From NCBI GenBank assembly GCA_030435675.1, contig CM059625.1, positions 17,050,001-17,114,000 of the forward strand: 64,000 nt of DNA, read 5' to 3'. Shown one piece after another: positions 50,054-62,129 of the stretch. The DNA is from Steinernema hermaphroditum (lineage: Eukaryota; Nematoda; Chromadorea; Rhabditida; Steinernematidae). Position numbers and translations under genes: made by a program. The notes under the pieces were generated by a model. It was not told the DNA's origin. It worked only from the letters and a program-made list of their open reading frames with translations, and ran no database searches. Each line of letters opens with the position of its first letter. The stretch's first letter is position 1.

Positions 50054-51422
50054 ATGTACCTTATGCGTATTTTGTTTTTCTTCTTGATGTACCAAGTTCA
50101 AGAGAGACATTTTGCGTGGTCGAAGGCGGTCGCGAACTTCCGGCTTAGTGGACTTCTCAGCAGCAGGTAAGTGCTTAATTTCATGTTCAGGATTCAGAGT
50201 GCTGGAGGCCAAGTAAATAATGTTGGATTTTTTGACAATGATGTGCCACTGCTATAAAGATTACTTTGCTTTTGACTTTGCGTAGTTCCTGACTTGCAGA
50301 ATCGCAAATTTTTTGTTCTTTCTTAAGCTCTTTGAGAACCTTTATTGTTTTATTTTAACTGATATTCCCAAAATTCAGTGTTTTTAGTAGTCTTAGCAGA
50401 TTTCCAAATCCTAGAACTGTGATACAAAAGTGCTTCTACATTCCGTTTGATTAGGTTTTAGTTAACACGAAATCTCATACGGTATTGACGGCTATAGGTA
50501 AGCATACACTAAACACGACCCCAGTTGAAAAATACCGGTCGTTTTTAGCAGACGTCTTTTAGTATGGATGACCTTCTGGCCTTTTCTCTTCAAAGTTAGG
50601 TGATCTAAAGTTGAATCGTGGTGAAGTGTAAACTTGCCAACAATGACTTTTCCAGATTTGATTCACTTATTCTGTTATGTAACTATTTAAACCTAAATCA
50701 ATTTCATTAGAATTAAATTAAGGAGTGTAGTGCAGAACACCACAGCTTTATCATTGGATCATAGCGTGACCCCCGTTCTATGCGTATACGGTTGCTGAGA
50801 ATCTATCAAAAAGAAATGCTTAATCGGAAATTCAATATGGAACTTAACAGAATTTTCATATTAATTCCCGTTGGGTCTGATACAATAAATTTGTTGACTA
50901 TTTTACAGCGCTTTGCAGACATGCGAAGAATTTTTTGATGCACCTAGAGCGCTCCTAAATGTTCGGTGTTACAAAGTCGAGCAGTGGAAACGAGGTCATT
51001 GGTGTTCACACTGTCGCGACATTGCAGACGTTGTGATTGTCTGATAAATTCTCAATCACTGGAGTGATAATTCAAATTGTTATTCATGCTTAGACAACAA
51101 TTTACAGACTGGAGAGACGGCACGTGACACTACCCGTTCAGCAAGCACATGAAGAGAGCGATAGATCAAACTACAATTTCCTGCGATTCTTGAGAAGCAG
51201 GCGCTCAATTTCGACTGCCGTTGTCGAAACAGGTAACAAAAGAAAAAGCGCGTCTCGTCTAATACCAGCCGTTCAGCGAACTGTGAACACGAGCACCTCG
51301 TGGAGTGTGATGAGTACGATAGTGACGAGAAAAAGTGCTGGGTAACGTACGGAGGCATGCGCTGTTGCATCTGTACAGGACGATTAAAAATGTTGCGAAC
51401 GAGGAAGTGGCTGTTGTGGTAA
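50054..51422 (+). CDS. Cysteine-rich secreted protein, model incomplete
   Basis: Three coding segments look real, but the frame between them is not fully resolved. (1) 50054-50166: ATG three bases after TTTTCAG, a hydrophobic leader (MRILFFFLMYQVQ) and a GTAAGT donor. (2) from 50,909: acceptor TTTTACAG, then LQTCEEFFDAP, LNVRCYKVEQWKRGHWCSHC, open to a TGA at 51,042; the donor is unclear. (3) 51269-51422: CEHEHLVEC, KKCWVTYGGMRCCICTG, ending RTRKWLLW-stop, with AATAAA at 51,534 and 51,549. A linking exon ending at 51,232 (GTAACA donor) gives DCRCRN in the cysteine-rich frame but only with a weak acceptor; the strong acceptor at about 51,107 leads to another frame and another ending. The domain is not recognised. 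Confidence 0.5.
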
Positions 51423-52559
51423 TGGACCGGTGGATAGGAGAACGAGGGTAGTCTGTACATATGTAAATGATCTCATTTGTAGATATGTACATATGTTAAT
51501 TGAAAATCTGTACATACTGACTGTATATGTGTAAATAAATCCTGTGAAAAATAAACTCTTTTAGTGTGATAAATTACTTAAGAAGGGAAGTGATGAAGAG
51601 GTCGGTATAAATACAGAAAATGCCTAACAAGAGAACATTCCGAAGTGTCCGCTTCAGATCGAGCTGAAAATTGGCACACAATCAGGTACACAGTAGTGAA
51701 CATTAACACAAAAATGCGTCGACTTCTACGCATCCCTATTCACGGTAATACTCTTCGAAAGTTACGTGAATGAGGACGCGGATAAAGATATGATTGACGA
51801 TCACTTGCATTGTACTTAGCAATGGAACCAGTGGTTCTCTTGCCTACCATACTTAGATCGAGGTCCGACTCCTCCTTCGGTCACGGTTTGTCTGTCTTTG
51901 TATTCTTGACATGTTACTTCCTGCTTTTTAGTTTTACGGATCCAATTTTTCATGATCAATTTTAAGCTTACCGGGGATTCGCTTATTGTTTGCTGATTGT
52001 TTGCCTGTATTCATGGCAAAAATTTAAAAAATTTAAAAAGGAATTGAAATATTAAAAAACAAAATAAAAATAAATATTGGCAGCGGTGGGTCGAACCCCT
52101 GCAAACCGGTTTCAGGTACCGTCTTTCTCTGATCAGCTTTCGACTTATCTTCAAGATCTTTAAAATCCGCGGTATATGTATAACAAGCTCACTGTTTTGC
52201 TGTCTAATGTAGCGAACTTCTTTCGGAAAACACTGATCAAGGAGGAATTAGCTTTTTCAGTTTGTAGGACCGCGGTTCCGTCCAGCTGAAGCAAAGTAAA
52301 TCCCCTTACTTTCCAGAGACAAACACGTTCACCAAAGTTCTCCACACCCCTTCAATCACAATCACCGTTTCCAGTCTTCACTTTTTATTCAACATGTTCT
52401 ATAACGGCTAGCGGCTCCTTTAAAGGGAAGCAATTTCTTTAAGAATTACTATAGTCGGTCACACAACGCTACCAGCGTTGACCAACAACGTCATAAGAAG
52501 GGGAGGGATGAGATCGAGCGGATGAAATTCCGTGAGTCGGCAGGTTTTTCAACAAACAC
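51423..52559. other. Intergenic AT-rich stretch
   Basis: The 3' flank of the cysteine-rich gene (two AATAAA signals at 51,534 and 51,549), preceded by a GTACATATGT-rich patch at 51.45-51.53 kb that is partly repetitive. The remainder up to the transporter stop codon has no supportable gene. A TGGGTCGAACCCC motif at 52,086 resembles a tRNA T-arm but does not fold as one. Confidence 0.4.
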
Positions 52560-54456
52560 TCAGAACTTGTTGTTGCTTTCCAGAATGCTTCGCATTGCAG
52601 TTACTTTCCTTCGTCCGCCTCGAAGGGCGTACACAATTTCGTGCGTTTCCTTGTTTTTGGTCTCGGGTAGGTACAGGTACAGATACAGTACTGCCAAAGA
52701 TGATGGCACAACATATAGAGGTGCAAACGTAATTGGTCCAATAATCTGGAAATGTTTCTGTAAGTAACAACCTTGGGTAATGGAAGCTTACTCCAAAGAG
52801 CGGAATAGTTAGGAAGTTGGTGAGAACGACGCAGATACTGTGGACTCCGTAGCAAATGCAGAACATGCTCGCTCGATGGGTCTGTGGAACGAGTTCAAGG
52901 CCGATAAACCACGAGATCGGACCAATGGCTCCTCTAAAGATGAGGAATTACGGAACTGACTGCAAAAGAAATCCAGCTCACTTACCCATAGGCAATAACA
53001 AAACCCATCAGTGATAAGAAAGCGCCGTACTTCGCGAAAGCAAACTGGTCGACAAACGAGGCGAACACAATAAATCCGATCAAGGAGATGATCGAGAGGA
53101 TTCCGGAAGAAATGAGCATTGAGCGGCGCGAGAAGTTTTCGATCACTAAAGTGGCAATGATGCAGCTGACCAGCTGAGCAACCATCATGATCGACGAGGA
53201 GATTTGAGCGACGGAGCTGCAAATTTGGTTTTCAGACTTTGCAAACTGGATGATTGTCGTACGGTGGAAGATTGATAAGAAGAAAGAAGTACGTGGACGA
53301 TTGAAGAATCGGGTAGAATGGCAGTGTAAGTGTGAAAACCATAAGGGCCAAAAGCAAGGCCTTACGAAGATGTGTCACAACGAGAAGATCCTGCAAGAAC
53401 TTTATATACCTCATCCTAAAAATTTTATGCATACCAAAATAGATCCGCTGGCTCCGGGCTCGTTCTTTGTTTCGCAGAGATACTCATCAAGGATATCGTC
53501 ATTTTCCTCGTGTTCGCCTTTGTAGAACTCCAACGACTTTCTGGCAGCGGCTCGGTCTTGCCTAAATATACTCAGAGTCATAAGAGTTCTCTGGATTATT
53601 TAGTCACTTTGTGATCATTAAGAATTTTGGCGTTTCAGGAATCCACCACAAGAAGAGCAGCGCGACGAAGCCGGGGATGACAGGCACAGCAAGGAGCTTT
53701 GTGAGAGAGTCTCCGAGGATCTCTCTGATTCCAAGGAGCATGCCGAGAACGCACATCATGGCGTAGCCGTTGGCCATCAAGGAACCGAACATTCCACGTA
53801 GATAGGTCGGAGAAATTTCCTGAAAGAATTATGGGTTTCTATGTTTAACAAATAAGTAAATTTTTTTTGTGTTTTGGTGTGTAATTCTTTAGTCGGACTT
53901 TAAAGATAATACGCTCTCCAATGACTGGATTTCACATTACAGTAACCCACTCTTCACGTTCTCCCCGCTCACCTGGAGATAGAGCATCAGCGCGGCATCA
54001 CTAAGAGGAGAGAACATGGCAGTAAGCACACGACCAGTTATAAGCAGCTCAGGATACGGTAGGAGTGTCGACGCCATCTGAACACCGCACGCCACCGCCA
54101 TCATGAATGTCGACAGAAGATATCCAACTAAACCACATGTATGAGCAAAATCTGCGATTCCAGCAATTCCTACCTTTTCGGCCGTAGTTGTCAGTTACAT
54201 AAGGGGAAAACACCGCGCCGAGAACCTGACCAACATACCAGCAACTGTTGATCGTACTGCGCAACAAAGAAACATCTGTATTGTCCAATTCATTTCCTCT
54301 TTGATAATAAGAGTCGTTTATATAGTGATTCACTTCAGCAACTGCGGTGTTGACCGATGTGTGGGTGAAGCCAGAAGGAAAGTTAGTAATGCAGGTCAGT
54401 ACAATCCCGATGAGGAACAACCTCAACGTCTGCCAGAACGAAAGCTTAGCAGCCAT
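52560..54456 (-). CDS. MFS sugar transporter, SLC2/GLUT-like
   Basis: Twelve-helix facilitative transporter of the major facilitator superfamily, sugar-porter (SLC2) branch, 477 residues, plasma membrane; substrate unknown. Exons (minus): 54456-54174, 54127-53973, 53819-53608, 53561-53435, 53390-53293, 53216-52986, 52933-52792 and 52745-52560; all phases fit. Seen: TM1 ([20 protein letters not shown]), [19 protein letters not shown] leading to the NYGRKG loop 2-3 signature, ISPTYLRG after TM4, [10 protein letters not shown] at the end of TM6, a charged central loop ([14 protein letters not shown]), NFSRRSMLI after TM8, [19 protein letters not shown], and the LPETKNKET signature after TM12. 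The length is normal for the family. The ATG at 54,456 g ives a short cytoplasmic N-terminus. Confidence 0.9.
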
Positions 54457-56015
54457 GGTGAGCTGATGCTGAAATCAAATTGTCACTACAAGACCGCGAT
54501 GAGTCGCCAAGCGGAGGTGCACTATCGTCTGCGGATGTGCGCTGGGGATATGCGCGTGTGGGTGGAGCCCTAGTGCGGGATATCCCCTTAGGTTCGAAAT
54601 CTTTTTTACAATCAGACGAGAATTACCGCTAAGACGGAGCGCGAACGTTTGACTGGTCAAAACTGTTTGGGGGATCGACTTAGTCAGGCGTGACCAAACG
54701 AATACAATGAATAGAAAATGAAATCAACGCCGTTGGCCTGTTGCAGTGGAAGCCTTAGCATCTTGCACGTATGTGATTCAGAGGGCATGTGACGCATTGA
54801 CACGATCTCTAAACTAACGATGAAACAGTGCAGTCGTACACGCATTTAGCATTTGCTAAATGGACGTACGCGGTATACGATACTTCCAATTGAAAAATTT
54901 GTTATCTGGCAAATGTGAGCAGCGGTGGAACACCATGCGAAGCTGTATAGAATCAGACTGCAATTGACTTTTGTTTTTTGGTGATTGGACTGTTAGACGC
55001 CGTTACGCACATAACGGGGATTCCCCAGCCACCGAGAATAATACTTGATTAATGACCGTTGCCGTCGAGAACTAGAAATCGTCATCTTATCTCTCCGGAT
55101 CTAGCGGTAGCACGGTGATTCCCTGAACCCATGAATAGCATTTATCCCGCGTCGTCGTCATCGCTGATAGATTAAACCGTTTGAGTAGGGCGTTCCAAAC
55201 ATTTGATTATGAGGTCAAGAAACACAGCGAATGTTAGACTAATGTACGCGCTATATTCCTTATCAAATCGTTGGGTGCAGGGATACCCTAAAGCAAAGAG
55301 AAGAGTTACCGTAAGATTGTGGAGTTCACCGACAAAGGAGTCGGTGCGGTCGGAGGTCGAGTGAAGTAACGGTGGTGTGTTTGATCAGTTCTCCGCCGAG
55401 GGCTCTACTTATATCTGTCGCTCTCCAAGAACCGACCAATGCGGTGACGTTGCAGTGATACGTCGCCGGCTCGTAGACCTCGCTGCTGGAAATTGGGCAG
55501 CTTCAGGCGGTGATTCACCATCGCCGTTCATTAACCCCCCGTTCATAGTTGTTCAATAGTGACCGTATCGTTTCTATGAGATTAAATCACGAGGATAGAG
55601 ATTTATGTACCGAATCCACAGTAATCTTTCAGGTTAATCATCGGAGCTAGACCACTAAGAGACCCATAAGATAAATGCAAGGGAGCACTACGGTAACCAG
55701 GCAGAAAAACCATCTGCTCTATTGCGCTGCGGTCCTTTTTAGCTTATACGGATCACTCAAGCAAATGGATCCTGATCAGTCCGGGTTAATATCCGCTCAG
55801 TAGTACCGGTTCGTTAACTTCTTCGAATACCTTCTTTTTAAGGTCGTCCCTTCAGCGCATTGTGCTGTTTTGCATGTCACGCTGATGCTGATTTTTTGAC
55901 CGCCCTTTCATAGAAAAGACGATCGAGACGGCCGTCCCTTGACGGCTGTCTGCGTGAACTCGCTGATCTCAATACGACCGCATTACACACTCTGACAGGT
56001 ACCAACTATAACTAA
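54457..56015. other. Intergenic; nothing recognised
   Basis: Upstream region of the transporter gene and 1.5 kb of mixed-composition DNA. The longest frames are about 60-90 codons and have no motifs. No RNA gene or repeat was identified. Confidence 0.4.
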
Positions 56016-56327
56016 TTACTTGCAAAGTACACTTTGATCTTTGTGAATGACTGGAGCGAAGAATGGTTTTCGCATGGTGTCCGTCATTATGTTTCCTTCC
56101 ATGGTGACTATGACCACATAGTTAAGAAAACGAATTTGCACTTCTGACGAACTGGTTCTAATCCTTGCAAAAAACGGGTTTGTAATTGTTATGCGGTTAT
56201 TAGGATTGTCAAGGTGCTGCCAACATGACGCCACACAGGTGCGCAATCTGGGTCTACGGTGTTCACTCGAGTGGGTGGAAAAACGCGCCATGAAATCAAA
56301 CGTCCAGAAGATCACTGAGACGAACAC
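56016..56327 (-). CDS. Possible last exon of a small secreted protein
   Basis: A 103-codon minus-strand frame ending in TAA at 56,016. It begins just after a TTTTTAG acceptor, with a hydrophobic stretch (FVSVIFWTFDF) that opens on GTG rather than ATG, followed by CVASCWQHL, NPFFARIRTSSSEVQIRF, and a VVIVTMEGNIM block before a single cysteine near the end. The composition looks protein-like and the hydrophobic start could be the end of a signal peptide, so an upstream exon is expected, but none was defined between 56.3 and 57.3 kb. The family is not recognised. Confidence 0.4.
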   Translation of the reverse strand: MFVSVIFWTFDFMARFSTHSSEHRRPRLRTCVASCWQHLDNPNNRITITNPFFARIRTSSSEVQIRFLNYVVIVTMEGNIMTDTMRKPFFAPVIHKDQSVLCK

Positions 56328-57330
56328 CCCCTAAAAATAACTGTGACGTGGTATACGATTTTTGGCGCGGTAGCTATACGGATGCAACCTTTAATGGTCA
56401 AAAAACCGGTTAGCGCCAGAATCCCAGTTTCAAAGTTCCATCAATCTGTTTGTTCTATAGAAGGGTGCAGAAAAGATCTTACACAAGTTTCAGTTACGCA
56501 AGGTCAGAACTTTTGAAAAGAGAGAATTCAAAACCGCTGCGCTCCTGCAATTAGAGAAAATTTCTAGTGAAAAACATTTTTTGAATGCTTGCATCACACG
56601 GTCATGAAACCGGCCATCGGTAATCGAGTGTTCCAGGAAGCAATCGGCGTAGAACGTATTGCATAAGAAGTTAATGGTCTAGACGCTTCGGGAAGTTTAG
56701 CGAATGTATCGTATGGAAAAATGAAATTTGCACGAAGAGGGCATCAAACCGGTCAGAAGTCTGAAACGTACAGTAGTCTTTTGCTTATGACGTAGAGCAT
56801 AAGAAAGGCCCTCGCCTCGTTTACGAGAAATCCGCTTACTGTAGTGGCGCACTATTAAGGCATTTGGATAACGTACGTGGCTTCACTTTCGTGCATGAAC
56901 TGCAGTAGCGCGATAGCTGACGATACAGCTGTAGGACCGGATATCACAATGAGAGTGCAGTAGTTTAATGCACATTGACCATTTGCGTTTTTCGAGCTGC
57001 CACTTCATGAAAATAAGAAAGAAGAAAGTCAATTGAAATGGCGAGGCCAGAACATCAACAGACGTGAAAAGTTGCGAAGATGAAGAGATGCGATAATCTC
57101 GAATAAAAAATGAAATTGCATGCAGTTTTCAGTGATTTGTCCCAACAAGTCACTAATCTTTCCTATTTCGTGGAAAAGGAGTTACCTACTCGACAGCCAT
57201 CAACTAAGCACGCTAAGCACTCGGCTGACGCAATGTGAAACTAAATCAGCCCCCTAAATCCCCTTTACAGAAAACTTTATTATTACGGGCATGTTACATT
57301 ATTAGTTGAATTACGTTGAGGATATCCTTA
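56328..57330. other. Intergenic; nothing recognised
   Basis: One kilobase without a supportable open frame on either strand. It may hold an unidentified 5' exon of the frame ending at 56,016. Confidence 0.35.
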
Positions 57331-57883
57331 TTATTGCTTGGCTTTCTTAGTCAAGAACTCTTTCACATCCATCATTCCTTCGAAAAACTCAAAAGAGCAT
57401 CCGATGTCGAATTGTAGTTCTTCTTTAAGGCACGGTCCTGATCTCCAAAAGTAGTAGTCACCACCTTTCTCGATTATCTACATAAAGAGCTGCTTGCATG
57501 AACTCGATAACGCACACACCTGATAATTGTTGAACTTGATGCATTTGTTGTTGTTGGCTGGCTTCTTCGAGATTATGTAAGCGCTGGAAGCTTCTGGGCA
57601 GTAAAGAGGACAAAAAACTTTCGTTGTATTTTCCTCTTTTGCGAACTCCTATTAAAGGATATAAGAGATGCAACATATTGTAGGACTAACTTACGGAAAA
57701 ACATCCTTTACCAGTAGGCGCGCTTTCGAAGTCCTCTGCATCGGGTTTTTTCATTAGTTTAATCGCGCACTTCGCATCGTCACCTTCCTTTTCGGCAATG
57801 CACGTTAACACACGCATCTCTAAAGGCCTTGTTTGACACGATCTGCACAGAAACAGTACGGTTATGCGACGATTGAACTCCAT
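57331..57883 (-). CDS. Small cysteine-containing protein, N-terminus uncertain
   Basis: Exons (minus) 57883-57695, 57648-57520 and 57477-57331 join at phase 0 into 154 residues. Seen: CRSCQTRPLEMRVLTC, KCAIKLMKKPDAEDFES, GCFS, VFCPLYCPEAS, KCIKFNNYQ, GPCLKEEL, DIGCSFEFFEGM and a lysine-rich end (TKKAKQ). Nine or so cysteines suggest an extracellular fold. The ATG at 57,883 follows ACCGCAG directly, compatible with trans-splicing, but gives only a weak leader. An ATG at 57,944 gives an excellent signal peptide (IELLLLSLSVLQLILTA) but in a frame offset by one base from the rest. Either the upstream frame is coincidental or a one-base error or mutation separates them. The family is not recognised. 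Confidence 0.6.
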
Positions 57884-57944
57884 CTGCGGTGAGGATGAGT
57901 TGAAGAACAGAGAGAGATAATAGCAACAATTCTATTGTCGACAT

Positions 57945-58845
57945 CGTTAATACCCACGACAGTTCGAGACGATCCTTTTCTATACTAAATGCGTTCAAAA
58001 TAGGTCATCACCCTGTTGTTTTTCTATGTCATTTCTCATTTGAACGGTGCGCTGAACCTATTTGTTAATTCGACAATTGTGTTCAGGAGGTTAACAATCA
58101 TTCGAGCGTTTCGTTTATATTTTACAGTCAGAAACCGAAGCTACTTAAGCACCTAGATGATAGACGTCAAGTAATTCGTCGATGTAAATAATGAAAAGAG
58201 GATTATTGTTTCTGACCGCACACGGATGTTGCTCATAACGTAGGGGCACAGCGAAGGACTATCCGCAATGCTTAGGGCGAGTTTATTATATCGACCAACG
58301 ATGTTAACATTTCGATTGAGCATTCTTAGACTTTTGGTGACTGATGTAGTTGTTGAATATTGAATTTTAATGAGCCTTGGCGATATATTTCGCAGAATTT
58401 GGAATATGTTTCCTTTCGTTTACTTCTTGCAACTCATCAGGGCAAGGCCCTGAGGACAGGCCGCATTCTTTCATGTGCGATATTTCATATGAATCATAAG
58501 ACGGTGCAGGTGTGCAGCGCTTTTCGAGTCGTGCTGCGGAACGACCGGCGACTGCTGCTTTGTGCGAGGGTGTGCCACGAAACAATCGCAAAGATGTTGT
58601 TCATCTACATGTGAGGTGCAAACGCTCTTTCTCACTGAGTCCAAACTTCAACAAAATTTTATACTCTAAGGCATGCAACGCGCAAGATTGCATTGGATTT
58701 CAACATCACTTATTTACTTGGATGGCACGCAAGCTATATATTTAGCAACATATACGTGCCACTAACTGTCATGCGCGAAATCCAAAATTTTGTTTATTCA
58801 ATAAAACAGTGAAGACCCGTTCATATGAGGACATGGCGATCAGAT
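57945..58845. other. Intergenic; nothing recognised
   Basis: 0.9 kb between two minus-strand genes. Frames of 60-90 codons overlap on both strands around 58.36-58.75 kb and have no motif or splice support. Confidence 0.4.
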
Positions 58846-60853
58846 TTAACGACTGGGTGCAGATGTAAAAACAGCTGAGGTTGTTGACACCACTCGGACC
58901 CTTGAAACTTTCGCGTAACGTCCCGGGAACACTAAGCGTAGGAGGGCTTCCCGAATGGCTGAACTGGTCGCGCAAAGGATCCATGGATTTCCACTGTACA
59001 TTACATCTAGTAGGGGATAACTGAAATAAAGGTTTTTTCGTAAACATTAATGATAATAAGGAGACTACCTGAGGTCATTCAGCCACATGACAATTTCGTT
59101 ATTTTCCTGTTTCGAAGCGATGATCGTCCAAATTTGGTTGATTGAATTCAGGGTTAACACGATGAAAATTGAGAAAGAAGAGATGAAGAGACGGATTTCA
59201 ACTCCATGTTTCTTTTGCATTCCCTAAAAAGCTTGATATTCCTAAAGTCATTGGTATTGTTGTGCTCGACCGAAGTCTGACGTCCATAAACTCAGCTAAG
59301 TTAACTTAAAAAATGTATTTTTACCGGAGTAATTTACATAACCCGTACGCCCTACGCTAACCACAGATCTTGATCGTAGCACACCATGGTTCTTAAAATA
59401 TGCATCCGTCTGGATATTTTTTTCCCGGAAGTTATCAATTTTACAAATTGCAAGTGCGTCACTTGCGGTAACAGCTGTAATCGTCCAATAACTCACATGC
59501 TTTAGCATTTGCCTCGATATCGTAATTGCCGACAATGCGTAGAAGATGAAACATATTACTGTAGCTGCCAATGATAGGGATCCATCAATGTAGGATGTGA
59601 CCTGAAGGCATTGTTCAATTGCGACTACCGAACTACACACCTGTGTCGACTCATTATCATTCTGAAGTCGAACAGTCTCCTTGGATTCACTGATCGAAAA
59701 CCACATGTGGTAATTAGGATTCAGAACTAAAGGCAACACAGCAGCAAGCGGAAGAATCCAGCCGAGCACACGGACTGATATCATAATTTTCGATTGCCAG
59801 AACTGAAAAAGTTTCCTTCACCTGTCGAACGCGTACGTGCGGGCTTACGGGTTCGTAATACAACGAGAACATCGCTGATGTGAAGCGATTAAACGAAAGC
59901 AGGATGTTGCCCATATAGATGACGGCTTTCAGGTAGTAATGAAGACCGTTGGTGATGTAGGGAAGGACGTACCACAGAGCTGAGCCTTCATAGAGCATAA
60001 AGTCAAGATAGCGATATTTGCGAGCTCGCATGAGCGTAGTGAATTCGAAAGCGAGGAGGAGATCGGCGACGCCCTAAATGTTCAAATGGATTGGTAGTCA
60101 ATGAACGACATGCAATGGGGTTTTGAACAATTCAATTCGTTTTGAAAAGTACAATTAAATGAATACATAGGTTCAGGACGGTCTTAGCTTTTCGTGGCGG
60201 TAGGCTCAAAATTTAAAAGGTGCTTCATTAAAATTTCATTAAAACCTCCACGATAAATAACAACTATGTCGTATTTTGAATTATGTTTGTCTTTTTAAAT
60301 GTATATTTAGGAGGAGAGAGAAAAATACTGCACTCAGAGGAGCAATAGGAAAAGACTTTGGCTCGTTTTTGGCTCGTTTGGCTTTTCCTCTTCTCTGTAC
60401 ATAAGTCGGTAATGGGAGGCTAACCGGACAACAAAAATATGCTTTGAAAACCTTTAGTCCCTTCGTGCCATCCGGTAGCTGAAATTCAATACCCAACGCT
60501 TTGTATATTTTTATGTGAGGCGAAATCTTTCTTCTTGCAAAATGCGATATTGCCACAGGCATACCTAGCGTCAAACGACGCTACTAACCTTATGCAATGA
60601 AGCGCAAAACGCTTCAAAAGTGCGTTTGAAACAACTCAACAAAATGCGTCATACGGTACCGTTCGTTTTACGGGCTTATATGCCGATCGTAAATAACGCA
60701 ACTTACATGGAAGATAATCAAACCGAAGAAAGACCCCTTCAAGTAAGGATTCGATTTGCGAAACTTCAGAATGGCGATAATCACCGCAGCATTCAGGACG
60801 GCACTGATAGCAACAAAGACTACCAGGATATAGTGAAACATTGGCATCGCCAT
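58846..60853 (-). CDS. Serpentine chemoreceptor, Srg/Srv-like
   Basis: Nematode chemosensory-type seven-transmembrane receptor, 335 residues, expected in sensory cilia. Exons (minus): 60853-60707, 60073-59849, 59802-59497, 59223-59069 and 59020-58846, all in frame. Seen: TM1 (FHYILVVFVAISAVLNAAVI), GVADLLLAFEF, an extended loop (ALWYVLPYITNGLHYY), TM3 with ILLSFNRFTSAMFSLYYEPFW (the srg/srv-type NRF..YY..FW region), TM4 (VLGWILPLAAVLPLVL), an extracellular loop with two cysteines, TM5 (LSLAATVICFIFYALSAITI), TM6 after KKHGVEIRLFISSFSIF and TM7 (YPLLDVMYSGNPWILCATS) followed by IREALL. The 633-bp first intron is long for the gene. The exact subfamily is uncertain. Confidence 0.8.
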
Positions 60854-62129
60854 GCGGGGTGCTGGTGCGGAGCACTCTGAAAAAGTTCCATTGCAACACG
60901 TTAATGCAGGCGGGACGAAATGACCTTATTTCATGCTGCTAATTATAGCAAATGAATTTTAAAGGCGTAGTAATAGCTCATGCTGAAAGACCAAAACTCA
61001 GACGCAGAACCTAATTCATGACTGCCGCGCGTAAGGGTAGGAGAACGAAAAGCACCTGAGGGTAGAAGTTTATTGGTGGCGCCATTATGATAATGAATTA
61101 TTCAAAATTACAGCGAGCTGCGGATCTGCAGTTGCGAGAGAAACACGCGTGCAATCAAGGGATTTTGGGGGACTTAAATAAGGAGTCGGACTCGCGTGAT
61201 TAGAGGAGGGAATGTTATGCACACGTATGCCTCTGAGCGGAAAGTCAAATGGTCTTTGAGGTCGGTTCCTTGACTTTTCGCGGGTGCAATGCGATAAGTT
61301 TACGGGAAAGTGTAGTAAAACCGTGGGAACAATTGGTCAAAAGACAGCTTCTACTCACAAATTATAATCCTGTAAAGTGCCTTTCGAGGTGGCTTACGTA
61401 GTTCCGTAGGCACCAGTTCCCAGGTGACCGGGACTACGAAAAATATTCCAGAAGTCACGGTCAGCTTCTCGTATAAGTATTAAGAATCGAATCACAGCCG
61501 AAAGACGCTTCGCAAGAAACCACCGTAAGCCACCCTAATCACAACTAACCTATTGTGTATCCTCTTGCAGACCGATGCACATCTGTTCTTTCTTCATGAT
61601 TTCTTTATGCCATCTGTGATCACGAAATGCTGTGACAACATGATTACACAACAGTTCTTTTTCGTTTGCGCGCTCATTGGTGAGCCTTTCTGTCTTGAAA
61701 ACCACTAATTTGTCACAACAATCTTCTATGTTGAAAAACGGCTAACCATTTCAAATGACCTCCAGGGATTCGTTAATTGATAGCCCACAAGAAATAAGCT
61801 ACCACTTCGTCCATTATCTGCAATAAAAGGTTAACTTTTTCTAACTTATCAAGTGTGAATCCCAAGTACTTATTCAACGATTCTCACATGGCAATTCTCA
61901 CGGTTCTGACAAATTTTTTATAGCATGGTGTTATTCTGCCTCATTTCCGGCATGGCTAATTTACCATGTACTTCAACATCAACTTCAAAATCTCACAACT
62001 TGGATCCGGCTACGGTAACTCTCAGCTTTCACACCTCCGCCGACGCTATGAACATTGGACACGTGCTAGCGGTCTCGAAGCGAACAAGCAGCACATTAAG
62101 CTCAAAAGATTTGTTTTAAGCGGTTGAGG
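60854..62129. other. Intergenic between divergent genes
   Basis: Shared upstream region of the chemoreceptor (minus) and the sulfurtransferase (plus). A TTTTTCAG acceptor sits 22-30 bases upstream of the chemoreceptor ATG, suggesting a trans-spliced or 5'-UTR intron. No other gene was recognised; the largest frame is 64 codons. Confidence 0.4.

Noticed and set aside
52078..52115. TGGCAGCGGTGGGTCGAACC as a retroviral-type primer-binding site or tRNA T-arm
   Set aside because: The distance between the TGG and TCGAAC parts is about five bases too short for the 3' end of a tRNA, and the flanks do not pair as a T-stem.
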